Positions 1 through 10,677 of a stretch of 64,000 nucleotides of DNA are shown in pieces. The DNA lies in the NCBI GenBank assembly GCA_019351895.1, contig JABBOH010000024.1:1-64000 (forward strand), written 5' to 3'. Source of the DNA: Pseudomonadota bacterium (lineage in GTDB: Bacteria > Pseudomonadota > Alphaproteobacteria > Acetobacterales > Acetobacteraceae). The first letter of the stretch is position 1; every line of letters starts with the position of its first letter. The notes under the pieces were generated by a model that searched no databases, was not told the origin of the DNA, and worked only from the letters and a program-made list of their open reading frames with translations. The translations under genes were made by a program, and so were the position numbers.

Positions 1-77
1 TGGTCGGAGCGGCGGGATTCGAACCCACGACCCCCAGTCCCCCAGACTGATGCGCTACCAGGCTGCGCTACGCTCCG
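1..77 (-). tRNA. tRNA-Pro (GGG anticodon)
   Basis: Reverse complement folds as a cloverleaf: acceptor CGGAGCG/CGCTCCG, TCAGT-CTGGGGG-ACTGG anticodon arm with GGG at the anticodon position, GGTTCGAATCC T-loop, encoded 3' CCA. Confidence 0.93.
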
Positions 78-168
78 GCCATGCTCCGCGAAGGGTCACC
101 GCGGCTGGCGACCGTGTAGCAGCGCCCGCGCGCCGCCGCAACCGCCCGCCGGCCGGGCCCTGCCCCCG

Positions 169-1947
169 TCATGCGGTCAGGCTGAACTGCAGCCGGGCGA
201 GCCGCGCGTAAAGCCCGCCATCCTCCACCAGCGCGTCATGCGTGCCCGTCGCCACGATCGCGCCGCGATCCATCACCACGATCCGGTCCGCATTGCGCAC
301 CGTCGCCAGCCGATGGGCGATCACGATCGTCGTCCGCCCGCGCGACAGGTTGGCGAGCGCCTTCTGCACCGCCTGCTCGGACTCCGCGTCGAGCGCGCTC
401 GTCGCCTCGTCCAGCAGCAGCACCGGCGGGTCGCGCAGGATGGCGCGCGCGATCGCGATGCGCTGCCGCTGCCCGCCCGAGAGCCGCACGCCCTTCTCGC
501 CCAGATGGGTGTCGAAACCCTGCGGCAGATCGTCGAGGAAATCGCAATAGGCCGCCGCCGCCGCCGCGCGGATATCGGCGTCGCTCGCTTCCGGCCGGCC
601 ATAGCGGATGTTGTCGCGCGCCGACTGGCTGAACATCACCGCGTCCTGCGGCACGATGCCGATGTGCCGGCGCAGGTCCGCCGGATCGAGCCGCGCCACG
701 TCGAACCCGTCCAGCCGCACCACGCCGCCCTGCGGGTCATAGAAGCGCAGCAGCAGCTGCAGCACCGTGGTCTTGCCGGCACCCGAGGGGCCGACCAGCG
801 CCACCGTCTCCCCGGGCTCCACCACCAGCGAGAAGCCCGCGAGGGCCGCATGATCCGGCCGCGCCGGGTAGCGGAACCGCACCTCCTCGAACACCACGCG
901 CCCGGCTGGCCGCGGGGGCAGACGCTCGGGGTTCGCGGGGGCCGTGATCGTTGGCTCCTCGGCGAGCAGTTCCCGGATGCGGTCGGCGGCACCCCCGGCG
1001 CGCTGCAGATCGCCCCATAGCTCGCTCATCTGCGCGCCGGAACTCCCCAGGATCACCGCATAGAAGACGAAGGCGGAGAGATCGCCCGCACTCATCCGGT
1101 GCGCGATGACATCCCGCCCGCCGACCCAGAGGCTGAACACGATCGCCCCGAAGCCCAGCATGATGATGACCAGGATCAAGCCCGACCGTGTGCGCACCCG
1201 GCGGAGTGCCGCCCCCACCGAACGCTCGACCTCGGCGCCGAACAGCGCGCGGTCCAGCGGTTCATGGGTGAAGGCCTGCACCGTGCGCAGGCTGCTGATC
1301 GTCTCCTCCGCATAGGCGCCGAGGTCGGCCACGCGATCCTGCGCCGCGCGCGACAGCCGCCTCTCCCGCCGTCCGAACAGCACGAGCGGCGCCACCACCA
1401 GCGGGATCACCAGCAGCATGACGGCGGCGAGCTTGGGGCTCGTCACCAGCAGCATGGCGAAGGCGCCGACCACCAGCAGCCCGTTGCGCAGCCATTGCGA
1501 GACGGACGAGCCGATGAGCGATTGCAGCACCGAGATGTCGGAGGTCAGGCGCGTCAGGATGTCGCCGGTACGCGCTGTCTCGAAGAAGGCCGGCGACAGG
1601 CCGATCACGCGCTCGAACAGATCGCGCCTGAGGTCCGCCGCGACCCGCTCGCCCAGCCAGGAGACGAGGTAGAACCGCGCCGAGGTCGCGCAGGCGAGTG
1701 CGGCCACCACGCCGAAGACGAGCAGTGCGGCGCCGTCGAGATGGGTGAGGCTGCCTGTGGCGAAGCCGTGGTCGATGAGGCGGCGCACGCCCTGCCCGAG
1801 CGCCAGCACGAGGCCTGCCGCCAGCAGGAGCGCCGCCGCCGCCGCCAGCGCCCGGCCGAGATAGGGCCGGAGATAGGGCAGCAGGAGGCTGAGCGCGCCG
1901 ATACGCGCGGCGGACAGTCGCGGCCGGGGCCGAGGGTTTTTGGGCAA
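169..1947 (-). CDS. ABC transporter, fused permease and ATP-binding protein (MsbA/LmrA-like exporter)
   Basis: N-terminal TM domain; Walker A GPSGAGKTT, signature LSGGQRQRIAIARA, Walker B VLLLDEATSALD. Confidence 0.92.
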   Translation of the reverse strand: MPKNPRPRPRLSAARIGALSLLLPYLRPYLGRALAAAAALLLAAGLVLALGQGVRRLIDHGFATGSLTHLDGAALLVFGVVAALACATSARFYLVSWLGERVAADLRRDLFERVIGLSPAFFETARTGDILTRLTSDISVLQSLIGSSVSQWLRNGLLVVGAFAMLLVTSPKLAAVMLLVIPLVVAPLVLFGRRERRLSRAAQDRVADLGAYAEETISSLRTVQAFTHEPLDRALFGAEVERSVGAALRRVRTRSGLILVIIMLGFGAIVFSLWVGGRDVIAHRMSAGDLSAFVFYAVILGSSGAQMSELWGDLQRAGGAADRIRELLAEEPTITAPANPERLPPRPAGRVVFEEVRFRYPARPDHAALAGFSLVVEPGETVALVGPSGAGKTTVLQLLLRFYDPQGGVVRLDGFDVARLDPADLRRHIGIVPQDAVMFSQSARDNIRYGRPEASDADIRAAAAAAYCDFLDDLPQGFDTHLGEKGVRLSGGQRQRIAIARAILRDPPVLLLDEATSALDAESEQAVQKALANLSRGRTTIVIAHRLATVRNADRIVVMDRGAIVATGTHDALVEDGGLYARLARLQFSLTA

Positions 1948-2078
1948 ATGAAGGCGCTCCGTGGGCCGCGCGGGTGGCGGGCTGGCCCGCAGTATATCGG
2001 CCGGCAGGATCTTGTGGGACAGATATCAGCCGTGGGGGCGTTCCTGCGCCGCCGCCGCGCGATAGGGCCGATTTGCGA

Positions 2079-2100
2079 CGAGTTGCCGGCCGGCAACTCG
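2079..2100. repeat. 22-bp perfect palindrome CGAGTTGCCGGCCGGCAACTCG
   Basis: Read directly; lies between divergent ABC exporter and CDGSH genes. Confidence 0.8.
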
Positions 2101-2296
2101 GGCACCATCGCTGTCGTTTCGGTTTGCAACCGATTGTGTTAGTTTGACTAACTTTTGACGGTTGTGGAGGGCAGTGATTTTGCCTGACGGGCCGGGGTGC
2201 CGTTGCTTCCGTAGGGACGCATTAACAGTTAACAGTCCGGGGGGTTCGGGGTTATTGCTATCGGTCAACGGTGGCAAGCCGTTGGGGGGTCAAGAC

Positions 2297-2614
2297 ATGG
2301 AACCGACGATAGCGCAGCGTGAGCCGATCGCGGTCGAGCTTGAGGCGGGCGAGGACATGTTCTGGTGCACCTGCGGGCGGAGCGCCAACCAGCCTTACTG
2401 TGACGGCAGCCACGCGGGGACGGATTTCCGTCCGCGGCTTTACACGGCACCCGAGACCGGCACGGCGTATCTCTGTGGTTGCAAGCACACCAAGACCCCG
2501 CCGCTGTGCGATGGGTCACATAATGATTTGCAGGGGCAAGGCGCGGAGGACGCGAAGGAACACCCGTCCATCAAGTCCGCTTTGGGCCGGGAGCGGACTG
2601 GCGACATATGCTGA
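2297..2614 (+). CDS. CDGSH iron-sulfur domain protein with two CDGSH motifs
   Basis: CTCGRSANQPYCDGSH and CGCKHTKTPPLCDGSH motifs; ATG at 2297 inside a longer ORF. Confidence 0.9.
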   Translation: MEPTIAQREPIAVELEAGEDMFWCTCGRSANQPYCDGSHAGTDFRPRLYTAPETGTAYLCGCKHTKTPPLCDGSHNDLQGQGAEDAKEHPSIKSALGRERTGDIC

Positions 2615-2641
2615 TGCCGGGCTAATAGTGGACATCACCCT

Positions 2642-5557
2642 TCAGCGTGAACGGGCTTGATTGAGTGCGAAGAGACGGGCGAGGATTTCGTCGTCGTACA
2701 GGCGCCCAGCACGCCAGTCATCGCCCCACCCATAGGCGTCGGCAACGGCCGCATCTAGCGCAGCGTGCGCGTTGGCTAACCACTGCGGGCGAGCGTTGTA
2801 GAGATTGGTGAGCGTGCGCTTCTTTAACTCCTTTGCCGCGTCTTCGTCCTTCGGTAGAACGCGATCGGGGTAGCCGGCCACAACCTCAGGAATGCGGACG
2901 ACCAGGTCGGCGGGGTTGAGCCAGTTTTCGCGCAGCTCGTTCAGGCGGGCCGCCGCTGCGGCAATCGCCGGCGCGCGGGAGTCAGCGGCATAGTCGGCGG
3001 CGACGATGTCAGGTGTCAGGCCATCGGGGAAGGGGAAGGTATCGAAGATAGCTTCAGGATTGTATCGGCGCTGGTTGCCAGCCCCCATCTTGTTGCCGAT
3101 CCTTGTGCTCCATGCTTCGTGAACGAAGGAATGTAGTATGCCAAAATGCGTGTCGTCGTCGCGGGCAACGATAACGAGATTATTATCCGGCAATGTCGGC
3201 AGCCGAAGCCACAGGAAGATCCGATGTTCTGAGGTCATCGGAGTGGCAATGTAGCGATCAAGCTTAAACAGTTGAGATCGCACCTCAGGCCTCGGCCAGT
3301 AGGTGGTCCACCACTCCCTCCTTGGATGAACATCGCGAGCCCTAGAGCGAACCTCAGAGAGAAGCGCGGACGAGGAATCGTCCGGGTCGTAGGGCGCGCG
3401 ACTCAGATATTCAAATGGAGCTTCCCAAAGGGACGCTTCATGCTCCAGAAGGCCGCGAGGGAAGTCGATTAACCAAATGTCCCTTCGTGATGTCGTTATG
3501 TCTCGCCCGTTCCAAGTAGGTCTGAGCACGTCCGAATTGGGACGCCCATTCGGATTGAGAGGTTGGGCGAGCCAATCTCTAGCGAGGTCGCCCAGAACGT
3601 CAAAGGGACCGCTTTTCTGGACGCCGACAAAGCTCAGCCCGCGATTTTGGGTAAGTGCTGGCAAGGCAGAGATATTAAGCCCTGTCGTAAGGTCTGGGTT
3701 GATGTTTACAACCGACTGACCATTGAGTACCATCGATGGGATCGGCTCTGCCCGGCTTTGAAAACACACGACTGCTACACGAACCGCGGCGCCGTCCACT
3801 ACCCACGCCTCGTCCGGCCAAGCCGCGAAGAAAGTTGCTGTTTCACTTATTCGATAGAGTACCGGTAAATTTGTGTTCTTTGCTATCGAGCTCGTTGCGA
3901 CCAAACCGGCTCGCTTGGCCAGACCATCAGCTATCTGGGCTCTGGCCTTCTCGAACCAGTAGCAGACTAGATCGGTGAACCCAGGCAAGCGTCTAACGAA
4001 AGTCCCACGAAGCGCCTCGGTCTCGGCGACGCCGAGTGACCGCTTCATCATCTTCGCTCCAAGAAACGGCGGATTTCCGATGATTACATCTGCCGCAGGC
4101 CAAACCGTCTCGCTACCGTCGGCGTTCAGCAGGGCATCACGACATTCGATCGTATCCAATTGCCGCAGGATCGGGTTCATGGCCGCATCAAAGCCGTTGC
4201 GCCGCATCCATTGGATTTCTCCGATCCACACCGACACGCGGGCCAGCTCGGCAGCAAAGGAATTGAGTTCGATCCCCAGCACGCACTCAGGCCCCACGCG
4301 CGGAAAGCCGCGCGGCAGGCCTAGCGCCTCGGCAGCTAGATTAGCGCGATGCTCGATGTCCTTGAGTGCCTTCAGTGCGACATAGAGGAAGTTGCCCGAT
4401 CCGCAGGCGGGATCGAGCACCCGGAACTTCGCCAACCGTTCGATGAAGGCGGAATGGGTAGCCGCCGCCTCAGCCATCACGCGCGTCGCCTTGCCCCGCT
4501 CGGCGGACGTCAACAGCCGTTCGGCCGTCCGCTTAGGCGCGCTTTTCACCAGTGCGCTGATCCGCGCTAGCGCCTCGGCCCATTCGGCCTCTAGCGGCTC
4601 GATGATTACCGGCCGCACGATCATCATGATCTTGTCGTGATCGGTGTAATGCGCTCCGAGCTGACTACGCTTGGCCGGATCGAGGCCGCGCTCGAACAAA
4701 GTGCCCAGGATAGAAGGGTCGATCTGCGACCAATCACGGCGAGCCGCGCTCAGCAGTTGCTCGATGTCCTCGCTGCTTACGGGCAGAACACTGTCGTCGG
4801 CAAAAAGCCCGCCGTTGAACCAGTCAATAGGTGTGAAATCGATGTCGCCGCCGACAGCCATCGCGCCGAACAGCTTGGCGGCGTTGCCCTCGAAACGTTC
4901 GGGGCGCACCCGGCTCGAGGACAGCATCTTCGTGAAGAGATTGTCAGGGAGCAGCCCGACGTCCTCTGCAAACATGCAAAAGACTAGCTGATTCACGAAA
5001 TGCGCCACGCGATGCGGTTCGTGCTTGCGATCGCGAAGCCGCTGGGCGATTCCCACGAACTCACGCGCGGTCTCTTCGGTCAGCTCCTTGCGCGACTTGG
5101 CCGGCTTGAACTGTTCGGGATCTAGAAACGCAGACTTCAGCCGGTCACGCACCGCGCCGTCGGTCAGATCGTCAAGGGCGATCTCGTGCGTTTCCTGAAC
5201 GCTATTGGTCCAGTTGGTCCGGATCACGATCCGATTCATGTCGGAGACAATTAGCAATGGCGGATTTTCCAACGCCACCGAATATTGCAGCAATTGGGAG
5301 TAGGCCTTGTCGAGATTGGCGTGCCGCCCCTTATACTCCCAGCCGAAGCACTCGCGACGCCAGACATCGGCCCAGCCATTGCCGCCGCTAGTTTTGTTCG
5401 CGCCCTTCTCGAACGTGAACCATTCGCCCTTTGGATCAGCGGACACCGGGTTTAAAATGCCGAGCAAGGCACAGAGGTCATTGAAATGGCTTTGTGAAGC
5501 TGAGCGCTCCTTCAACTCGGCGTTGCGCCATTTTTTGAGAAAATCGTGCGGTGTCAT
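2642..5557 (-). CDS. MmeI-like single-chain restriction-modification enzyme (adenine methyltransferase with N-terminal nuclease domain)
   Basis: SAM motif LDPACGSGNFL, catalytic motif IGNPPFLGAK, N-terminal D-X9-EYK nuclease-type motif (WADVWRRECFGWEYK). Start at 5557 (MTPHDFLKKW) preferred over the ORF start at 5731. Confidence 0.85.
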   Translation of the reverse strand: MTPHDFLKKWRNAELKERSASQSHFNDLCALLGILNPVSADPKGEWFTFEKGANKTSGGNGWADVWRRECFGWEYKGRHANLDKAYSQLLQYSVALENPPLLIVSDMNRIVIRTNWTNSVQETHEIALDDLTDGAVRDRLKSAFLDPEQFKPAKSRKELTEETAREFVGIAQRLRDRKHEPHRVAHFVNQLVFCMFAEDVGLLPDNLFTKMLSSSRVRPERFEGNAAKLFGAMAVGGDIDFTPIDWFNGGLFADDSVLPVSSEDIEQLLSAARRDWSQIDPSILGTLFERGLDPAKRSQLGAHYTDHDKIMMIVRPVIIEPLEAEWAEALARISALVKSAPKRTAERLLTSAERGKATRVMAEAAATHSAFIERLAKFRVLDPACGSGNFLYVALKALKDIEHRANLAAEALGLPRGFPRVGPECVLGIELNSFAAELARVSVWIGEIQWMRRNGFDAAMNPILRQLDTIECRDALLNADGSETVWPAADVIIGNPPFLGAKMMKRSLGVAETEALRGTFVRRLPGFTDLVCYWFEKARAQIADGLAKRAGLVATSSIAKNTNLPVLYRISETATFFAAWPDEAWVVDGAAVRVAVVCFQSRAEPIPSMVLNGQSVVNINPDLTTGLNISALPALTQNRGLSFVGVQKSGPFDVLGDLARDWLAQPLNPNGRPNSDVLRPTWNGRDITTSRRDIWLIDFPRGLLEHEASLWEAPFEYLSRAPYDPDDSSSALLSEVRSRARDVHPRREWWTTYWPRPEVRSQLFKLDRYIATPMTSEHRIFLWLRLPTLPDNNLVIVARDDDTHFGILHSFVHEAWSTRIGNKMGAGNQRRYNPEAIFDTFPFPDGLTPDIVAADYAADSRAPAIAAAAARLNELRENWLNPADLVVRIPEVVAGYPDRVLPKDEDAAKELKKRTLTNLYNARPQWLANAHAALDAAVADAYGWGDDWRAGRLYDDEILARLFALNQARSR

Positions 5558-5880
5558 GCGCCCCCAGTAACGAACAATGGCACTTGCGCTTGTCTCGCGC
5601 CGCCTCCGCTCATAGTAGCCGATCAACCCGGCGGAGCAATCACCCGTCGCTTCGTAACGAGGTCCGCTTTCGGGCTCGCTGGGGGTTCCGCAAGTGACCG
5701 AAATGGGCGCAGATCCGATCCGGCCCACCAAAATCTTCCGAGCGTGGAATGTCCCCTATTTGGCAGAATATCCGGGACCGCACCGACTACCAATGCCGCA
5801 AAGCAGTAGCCAAATCGCGTCCTTGAAACTGCCTCTCTGCCGGTCGGTGGATGCTCGTCGTCACGCTCCGACGAACTGGC

Positions 5881-5912
5881 AGAAGTTTTTGCTTCTTTTT
5901 CCAAAAAGAAGC
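5881..5912 (+). repeat. Dispersed A/T-rich hairpin unit, locus A
   Basis: AGAAGTTTTTGCTTCTTTTTCCAAAAAGAAGC with 10-bp arms GCTTCTTTTT/AAAAAGAAGC; similar units at 8246, 21801 and 49795. Confidence 0.85.
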
Positions 5913-5942
5913 GCTTTACTTAGCGTCCCCTCCCCCCCCCAC

Positions 5943-6293
5943 TCAGTACTTCTGCGTCGGGCCGCCAGCGCCCACGCCCTCGCCGTCCGCGCCGCTGCCG
6001 GGACCCACAATCCCCGCCCGAGACGGCGCGCTGCTGTGGGGACGAACCGTTCGCGTGATCGCCGCCACCTCCTCGTCCGAGGCAGGCTTTACGTCGTCGG
6101 GGTCAACCGGACCCTCGTCCCGCTCCTGCCGCGCGGTCGCCAAAGCCTCCGCGTCGGCGTGGCGCGCCTGGGCGCTGAGTGCGGCCGCCCGCTCGTGGTC
6201 GCCCGCCTCGGCGGCTTCCCGCGCCTTGTCGGCCAGATGCCGCGCCTGACCGTGCTGATCGGGGGCCGCGTTCACCTTGTCATTGTCCGCCAT
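5943..6293 (-). CDS. Hypothetical protein, hydrophilic, Ala-rich N-terminal half
   Basis: 116 aa ORF between flanking minus-strand genes; no family recognised. Confidence 0.55.
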   Translation of the reverse strand: MADNDKVNAAPDQHGQARHLADKAREAAEAGDHERAAALSAQARHADAEALATARQERDEGPVDPDDVKPASDEEVAAITRTVRPHSSAPSRAGIVGPGSGADGEGVGAGGPTQKY

Positions 6294-6395
6294 TGTCCGC
6301 CTCGCGCCTTTGTGGTGGCCCCATGACGTCGCGCGGCACGCGCCCGCCTCAAGGGCCAGACCGAGCGCCGCCGAGACAAGGAATGGTGAGCGGCC

Positions 6396-8225
<1,830 letters not shown>

Positions 8226-8245
8226 GATCGCGCTCCGTTATTGAG

Positions 8246-8310
8246 AGTTTTTCGGTTCTTTTTCGCAAAGAAGAACTTCTTTTTGAAAAAAGAAGCAAAA
8301 ACTTTCATTC
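8246..8310. repeat. Dispersed hairpin repeat, locus B: two units in inverted orientation
   Basis: GAGTTTTTCGGTTCTTTTTCGCAAAGAAGAAC followed by CTTCTTTTTGAAAAAAGAAGCAAAAACTTTCATTC. Confidence 0.85.
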
Positions 8311-9633
8311 TTTACGCTTCTTCCAGGTGGCGCGGATGGCCGCCCCGCCGCCGAGCTTTTCGGCCTGCCGCGCCCGGCCGAAGGCGAGCGCATCCGGCGC
8401 CACATCCCGCGTGATCGTGCTGCCGGCGGCGACGAAGCTGCCGTCGCCCAAGGTCACGGGTGCCACGAGAGTGGCGTTGGAGCCGACAAAGCTCTGGGCC
8501 CCGATTACCGTGCGGTGCTTGAGGTGGCCGTCGTAATTGCAGGTGATGGTGCCGGCGCCGATGTTGCTGCCGGCGCCGATCTCGGCGTCGCCCAGATAGG
8601 CGAGATGGTTGGCCTTGGCCCCGGCGCCAAGCCTCGTCGCCTTCAACTCCACGAAGTTGCCGACATGGGCGCCCTGCCCCACCTCGGCCCCCGGGCGCAG
8701 CCGCGCATAGGGGCCGATGCGCGCGCCGGCGTCCACGGTGCAGCCCTCCAGATGGCTGAAGGCAAGGATTTCGGCGCCCGAGCGCACGGTGACGCCGGGT
8801 CCGAAGACGACATGGGGGCCAACGGTCACATCCGGCTCCAGCACCGTGTCGGCGGACAGGAACACGGTGTCCGGCGCGGTCAGCGTCGCTCCGCCGTCGA
8901 GTGCCGCACGCCGCAGGCGCGTCTGCACCGTCGCCTCGGCCTCGGCGAGTTCGGCGCGGGAGTTGATCCCCCGAAGCTCGGCGTAGTCGGCCTCGACGGC
9001 GACGACCCGCTTCCCCTCGGCGACGGCCAGCGCCACGACATCGGTGAGGTAGTATTCGCCCTTGGCGTTGTCGGCGCGGACGGCCGCGAGCCAGCGGGCG
9101 AGATCGGGGCCCGCCGCGCAGAAGACGCCGGCATTGCAGAGGGAGACGGCGCGCTGTTCGGCATTCGCCTCGGCCCATTCGACGATGGCGGTCACGTCGC
9201 CTGCGCCGTTGGTGATGACGCGGCCATAGCGGGCCGGATCGGGGGGGCGCATGGCGAGCAGCGCCAGCCCCGCCTCGGCGCGGGCGGCCTTGAGGCGGCG
9301 CAGCGTTTCCGGCGTGATGAGCGGGTTGTCGGCGTAGAGGATGGCGACCTCGCCCGCTCCGAACATGGGCGCGGCCTGCGAGGCGGCATGGGCGGTGCCG
9401 AGGCGCTCGTGCTGGATGACCGTCGGGTGCGGCGCGGCGATGCGGGCGACCGCCTCCATCTCGGGGCCGGTCACGACCACCAGCCGGTCGAAGACAGCGC
9501 CCGCCGAGGCCAGGAGATGCGAGAGCATGGGCTGACCGGCGATCGGGTGCAGCGCCTTGGGCCGCGCGGACTTCATCCGCGTTCCCAATCCGGCGGCGAG
9601 GATCACGGCGGTCGCGGAGCGGGCCTCGGTCAA
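8305..9633 (-). CDS. glmU: Bifunctional UDP-GlcNAc pyrophosphorylase / glucosamine-1-phosphate N-acetyltransferase
   Basis: LAAGLGTRMKSARPKALHPIAGQP N-terminus; hexapeptide repeats at the C-terminus; upstream of glmS. Confidence 0.95.
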   Translation of the reverse strand: MTEARSATAVILAAGLGTRMKSARPKALHPIAGQPMLSHLLASAGAVFDRLVVVTGPEMEAVARIAAPHPTVIQHERLGTAHAASQAAPMFGAGEVAILYADNPLITPETLRRLKAARAEAGLALLAMRPPDPARYGRVITNGAGDVTAIVEWAEANAEQRAVSLCNAGVFCAAGPDLARWLAAVRADNAKGEYYLTDVVALAVAEGKRVVAVEADYAELRGINSRAELAEAEATVQTRLRRAALDGGATLTAPDTVFLSADTVLEPDVTVGPHVVFGPGVTVRSGAEILAFSHLEGCTVDAGARIGPYARLRPGAEVGQGAHVGNFVELKATRLGAGAKANHLAYLGDAEIGAGSNIGAGTITCNYDGHLKHRTVIGAQSFVGSNATLVAPVTLGDGSFVAAGSTITRDVAPDALAFGRARQAEKLGGGAAIRATWKKRKE

Positions 9634-9728
9634 GCGGGTGTCATCCTTCTGGGTTGGCCTTGCGGTAGCGGCGGGTGGCGAGCCGTGTCAAAGGCTTCGG
9701 AGACACATCTCGTATCGGAGTGCAACCC

Positions 9729-10388
9729 ATGTCCAGATGCCTCGTGCTCGACCTCGACGGCACGCTCACCGACAGTCTGCCCGATATCGCGGCGGCGCTG
9801 AACCGGAGCCTCGCGGCCCACGGCCAGCCGCCGCTGCCGATCGAGCAGGTGCGGCCGATGGTGGGCGACGGCGTGGGGCCGCTGTTCCAGCGCGGCTACG
9901 CGGCGCGCGGGCTGGTGCCGACGCCCGAGGATCTGGCGGCGGGCCTCGCCGACTACACCGCGCACTCGACGCAGGGGACGGTGCTGTACCCCGGCGCGAT
10001 GGATGCGCTGCGGGCGCTGGCGGCGGATGGCTGGCGGCTCGCGGTCTGCACGAACAAGCCTTACGAGCCCGCACGTCGGCTGCTGGAGCATGTCGGCGTG
10101 ATGCCGCTGCTGGCGGCGGTCGGCGCGGGCGACAGCTTTCCGGTGAAGAAGCCCGACCCGGATCACATCCGCCTCACCCTGCGCGCGGCTGGTGGCGACC
10201 CGGATCGGGCAGTGATGATCGGCGACCACCACAACGATGTCGCGGCCGGACGCGGCGCCGGGCTGCCGACGATCTTCGCTGGCTGGGGCTACGGCGCGCC
10301 GGACATGGCCGCGGGTTCGGACGCTGTGGCGGCGAGCTTCGCCGAGGTGCCGGCGCTCTGCGCGCGGCTGTGCCCCGGGCCTGCGTGA
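9729..10388 (+). CDS. HAD-family phosphatase, phosphoglycolate phosphatase-like
   Basis: DLDGTLTDSLPDI, motif III KKPDPDHI, GDHHNDVAAG. Confidence 0.85.
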   Translation: MSRCLVLDLDGTLTDSLPDIAAALNRSLAAHGQPPLPIEQVRPMVGDGVGPLFQRGYAARGLVPTPEDLAAGLADYTAHSTQGTVLYPGAMDALRALAADGWRLAVCTNKPYEPARRLLEHVGVMPLLAAVGAGDSFPVKKPDPDHIRLTLRAAGGDPDRAVMIGDHHNDVAAGRGAGLPTIFAGWGYGAPDMAAGSDAVAASFAEVPALCARLCPGPA

Positions 10389-10677
10389 CTTCGGCGGCGG
10401 CCGAAAAAAAATCTGCGGCGTTGCGTGGCGCCTCTGCGTGCCGGCCTGCGGACTGCTCTCCGGAAGCGCTGCCGGAAAACCCGCTGAAAACAGCGCCCAT
10501 ATACTTATGAATACGTAACGGAAGTTAAAGCCTTTAGGAAATTATCAAGACCTTCAGCAAATGTATGAAGAATTACATATCGTTGCGAAATATAGACGAA
10601 CCGCGCAATAGCTCCTAAAGCTTCAAGCGGCGGTGTCATCGTTGATCCGGCCACGCCCGTTCCTGAGTGGATGATCC

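Noticed and set aside
5927-5940. C-rich homopolymer tract as phase-variation switch
   Set aside because: Lies outside coding sequence downstream of the 5943 ORF stop; could vary but no evidence of function.
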